Shown piece after piece: positions 60,801 through 64,000 of a DNA stretch of 64,000 nucleotides. Source of the stretch: Dioscorea cayenensis subsp. rotundata. Taxonomy: Eukaryota > Streptophyta > Magnoliopsida > Dioscoreales > Dioscoreaceae. The first letter of the stretch is position 1, and each line of letters begins with the position of its first letter. The stretch spans positions 868,001 to 932,000 of the forward strand of contig NC_052479.1 in NCBI RefSeq assembly GCF_009730915.1, given 5' to 3'. The notes under the pieces were generated by a model. That model was not told where the DNA came from and searched no databases. It saw nothing but the letters and a program-made list of their open reading frames with translations. The position numbers and the translations under genes were made by a program.

Positions 60801-61031
60801 CTTCTTGGTGAAATTAAACAGGAAAGAAGAGAAAGCAGAAGAGCTGATCTCCTCCGGGACACCCCTGACGGTGAAGTAGGGCTTCTTTCGCATCCCATTC
60901 CAGAGCTTCGATCGAACGGCAACTTCGAGCATATCCTCCGGGTGGGAATAGTCGCATTCCTTATAGTTTGGATCTTCATAGCTTTTCTTGCAGGGATGAA
61001 TGATCCTGACTCCCTCTCATATCTTCCTTAA
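57840..61031 (+). CDS. SEC14/CRAL-TRIO domain protein with C-terminal membrane anchor
   Basis: Exons 57840-58175, 59093-59235, 59643-59738, 59912-60168, 60350-60570 and 60669-61031 join in phase to 471 residues. The start is MSGSSDKFQTQSM. The CRAL-TRIO N-lobe is around residues 191-223 (YFPCLLASIKKTIRWRE), and the lipid-binding core follows (HGFDMMHRPCLVIRLGLA, then DPRITVLMDCEGLS and FPNRLATLFLL) to about residue 350. A CxC-x2-C cluster (GGSCMCPHC) follows near residue 390. A single membrane segment lies at about residues 440-460 (VGIVAFLIVWIFIAFLAGM), near the end. The family moves or presents phosphoinositides and phosphatidylcholine; this form would be tail-anchored. A 5' UTR intron is likely (about 56881-57687). 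The ligand is unknown. Confidence 0.88.
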
Positions 61032-62150
61032 TGAACCAACAACAGCCTTGAAATGTCGAAAAATTCTTCTACTGATGCTTCTGGCATTTTCATGGCTTTT
61101 GCAATGTTGTGATGAATGCAAATCTGTATACTAGTATTAATTCTTAGTCATCAGAATAAGTATTGCTTGCAATATTTGCTTTCTTGTTAATTTTGGGCGG
61201 ATTCCTCAATAGGAGATTCTATTGATGTTTTTTGCAGCTATAAATTGGGTCAGCAACTATCAGTAAATAAGTGCATTTTGACAGATCTCTAATTAGTAAA
61301 TAATTAAAAGATAAAAAATAATTTTAACTACAAGGGTTAAATATATTTCTTGGTAAAGACACCCAAGCCAATACCATAAATCTCACTTGGAATTTAATGG
61401 TAAGAAAATAAAAAATACAACTAAAATGTTAAAATTTTAGACAAGTGACCCAATAACCCATTGTTCATGTATAAATTTTCACAAATAATAAAAATCATTA
61501 TTTATATAACTTGATAAAGTTTATATGTATTTATATGCACTTTATAAATCATTGTTATTTCTTTATATATAACTGACCAAAAAATTATATATATGTGAAC
61601 CAACTATTTTTTTTTTTCTCTGCTATCCATCTTGATTGAGAGATAAACATATTATATTAAAAAATTTAAATTAATATTTAATATAAATAGTATACAATGA
61701 ACCTACAATCTTCTGGAAACTACAGACATTTTAAATCTGCAAACGTTCATGGGGCATTCAATGCCCTCCCAATCAATGTCCATAAAGACAAAACTAAACA
61801 AATAAAAAAAGACTATAGGTAAAGTTAGGGGTTTATAAACTTTATAGAGAGAATGGTATGGGGACAAATCTAGGGAAGCAACAACATCCAATAGACTCAT
61901 GGATATTGGTATATTTTGAATCTATAGATGTCTTCGAAAGACTTGGGCTCGAACTAATATATAAATAAAAACTAATATGTCGTACACATTATGGTGTTAT
62001 TAACTTTGAGATAAAAATATATAAGTAAAAATGAATGTTCTGTGCTCCACATGTGAGGTTTATGTACAGTATTACTGACTTTGTGATGTGATAATGCTGT
62101 ACAAGTAATTATCCCAAAATATTTCTTTTTACAGGGACATAAATGAAAAT
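61032..62150. other. AT-rich intergenic region
   Basis: 3' flank of the SEC14-like gene, then AT-rich DNA. No further gene recognised. Confidence 0.7.
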
Positions 62151-62154
62151 TTGC

Positions 62155-62330
62155 AGGCCCATTTAACTTGAGCCCATTTGAGCCCATGGCCACATATGGG
62201 ACCCGCCACCAGCACTGGCCCCATTTGTTCATTTCTTCCATCTTTTTCCATCGCAGCCGCTTCGCTTCGAGCTTGACTCATGCTTATCTCTCTTGCTTGA
62301 CCACCATCAGCGATCTCCATCTCTCTTGAA
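62155..62330 (+). promoter_or_regulatory. Promoter and leader exon of the 5-oxoprolinase gene
   Basis: Repeated GCCCATTT/GCCCATG motifs (62157-62195) precede a leader that ends GAAG|GTAACC near 62330. The matching acceptor is TTTCAG at about 63202, 20 bp before the coding ATG, giving a ~870-bp 5' UTR intron. Inferred from splice signals. Confidence 0.55.
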
Positions 62331-63221
62331 GGTAACCAGTTCGATCATTACTCATTGTTTTCTTCTAATGATTCTTCTATTTCGATTGTTTTCATTGATC
62401 TCATGCACTGTGCTTTTGTTGTTTGATTTAGATGAGAGTTTAGGAGTCGATAGATAAGTGTTTTTGGAACTTTTATTGTGAAATTCCTTGATTTTCGGAG
62501 TTGAAGTAGTATTGGAATGATTCTAGGATGTGTTTTTCCAATTACGTTTTACTGCTTTATGATGAATGATTTTTCTTTTTTTTCTTTTTTGGAGAATATT
62601 CAGGAGATGAATAGTTGAAGTGATTCCATGTGTTTTCTTTCCGTAGTTTTCAACGAGTTCTTTTGATACATATATATGTAAATATCAATTGTTAAGTGAA
62701 AGAAAGTAAAAAAATTTCATCTTTATGGCATCATGTTTTATGTGAATAAAATGAAGTTTCTTCTTTATAGTGCATCCTTTTTATGTGAAAAGAGTAAATA
62801 TTTCATCTTTATAGCATCCTTTTCTTTGGGTGAAGAAAGTAAAAATTTCATCTTTATTAGCAGAAGAGGAAGAGATTTAGCCCCTTCTGTTCTTCCTATG
62901 TTCAATCCTTATGCATTTTTACTTTGCTAGACTAAGCCATGTTGATAAGCATAGTGGCTGTTCTAGCTTTTGTTTTTGTGTGTGTGTGTGTGTTGATGTT
63001 CAAGTCAACATAAAAAAATTTAGGGTTCTTATAGATTCAATTGGTTATAATTTTTTTCTTTCAACCACTTCTACAATGATAATATGGTAAAACACTCTGT
63101 CTCTAATATGGCTTGTCCACATTTGTTTATTTCATGGCAAAGCTCTAAAGATGAGCCTTTTTTTTTTTTGGCTAGCAGAGTTCTAATTAAGATTGATTTC
63201 AGGAAAAGAAAGGGCATTGGA

Positions 63222-64000
63222 ATGGGGAGTATCAAGGAGGAAAAGTTTAGGTTTTGTATCGATAGAGGAGGAACTTTCACAGATATTTATGCTGAAGTCC
63301 CTGGTCAGTCAGATTGCCGTGTGATGAAACTCTTGTCAGTGGATCCAGCGAATTATGAAGATGCTCCGGTGGAAGGGATTCGAAGAATTCTAGAAGAATG
63401 CAGTGGTCAGAAGATCCCTCGATCTTCTAAGATCCCCACGGACAAGATTGAATGGATTCGCATGGGTACCACAGTTGCCACCAATGCTCTCCTTGAGAGG
63501 AAAGGTGAGAGAATTGCTCTTTGTGTGACTCAGGGGCTTCAGAGATTTGCTTCTAATCGGAAACCAAGCTCGCCCGAATATCTTTGATCTTACTGTTGCA
63601 AAACCTTCAAATCTATATGAGGAGGTTATAGAGGTTGATGAGAGGATTGAGCTTGTTCTTGATAAGGAAACTGAGTCATCTTCTTTGGTGGAAGGGATAT
63701 CTGGGGAGTTTATCAGGGATGGCAAGGCCACTCGACAAAGAAGCATTAAAGCCTTTACTCAAAGGTTTGCTTGATAAAGGGATAAGTTGTTTGGCCGTTG
63801 TTCTGATGCATTCTTACACTTACCCTCACCATGAGATCTTGGTTGAGGAGCTTGCTTTGGGTATGGGCTTTAGGCATGTGTCTCTATCATCAGCTTTGAC
63901 TCCAATGGTTCGTGCTGTGCCTCGTGGTCTAACAGCTAGTGTAGATGCATACCTGACACCAGTCATTAAGGAATATTTATCAGGGTTTATGTCCAAATTT
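63222..64000 (+). CDS. OXP1: 5-oxoprolinase (ATP-hydrolysing), N-terminal part; two apparent frameshifts
   Basis: The ATG at 63222 opens [20 protein letters not shown], with the hydantoinase/oxoprolinase N-terminal motif [10 protein letters not shown], then [20 protein letters not shown] and [18 protein letters not shown]. The enzyme converts 5-oxoproline to glutamate with ATP in cytosolic glutathione turnover. Plant forms are about 1260 residues, so only the first fifth is in the window. The frame shifts at GGGG 63533-63536 ([14 protein letters not shown] lies in the next frame) and again at GGG 63716-63718 ([16 protein letters not shown] follows in a third frame). Then it stays open to the window edge through [16 protein letters not shown]. 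One extra G at each site explains both. Conservation either side argues for sequence errors rather than a dead gene. Confidence 0.9.

Overview
This is nuclear DNA from a flowering plant. It is AT-rich, the genes have GT-AG introns, and the families are plant ones: a WOX homeodomain gene, an ATL RING-H2 ligase, TOPLESS-type WD40 exons, an F-box/DUF295 gene and 5-oxoprolinase. The species cannot be fixed from the sequence. There are no bacterial operons and no CRISPR array.

Layout. 1-2775: AT-rich satellite with a short/long dimer period (~177 + ~260 bp) and a ~1.5 kb higher-order period. 2790-4511: reverse complement of that same stretch, colinear with it but heavily shifted toward G/C, ending at a gap of exactly 1000 N (4512-5511). 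5512-10.2 kb: a possible gene start cut by the gap, then a degenerate HSC70 pseudogene that still has its intron. 10.2-19 kb: mostly AT-rich intergenic DNA, one weak hypothetical ORF and a decayed Rab-GDI pseudogene. 19-24 kb: exons of an unrecognised gene with a copia fragment in an intron, followed by TOPLESS-like WD40 exons. 24-43.5 kb: a locally duplicated block. Its module is F-box/DUF295 (-), C2H2 zinc finger (+), Rab-GDI (-), repeated about three times with decay. Only one F-box copy (34258-35397) and one zinc-finger copy (29446-30008) look intact. A hAT element, a LINE remnant and a MITE-like inverted repeat sit within it.

44-64 kb is ordinary gene-rich DNA: WOX2-like homeobox gene (+), ESCRT-III VPS2/CHMP2 (+), ATL-type RING-H2 ligase (-), intact cytosolic HSC70 (-) with a perfect heat-shock element, a SEC14/CRAL-TRIO protein (+), and the 5' part of 5-oxoprolinase (+, running off the window). 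These are independent housekeeping or developmental genes, not one pathway. HSC70 and the SEC14-like gene share a divergent promoter region.

Data quality matters here. VPS2 exon 1 carries one extra base and the 5-oxoprolinase ORF carries two, all in short homopolymers, while the surrounding protein sequence is well conserved. Together with the fold-back arm beside the gap, this points to residual long-read assembly errors rather than biology.
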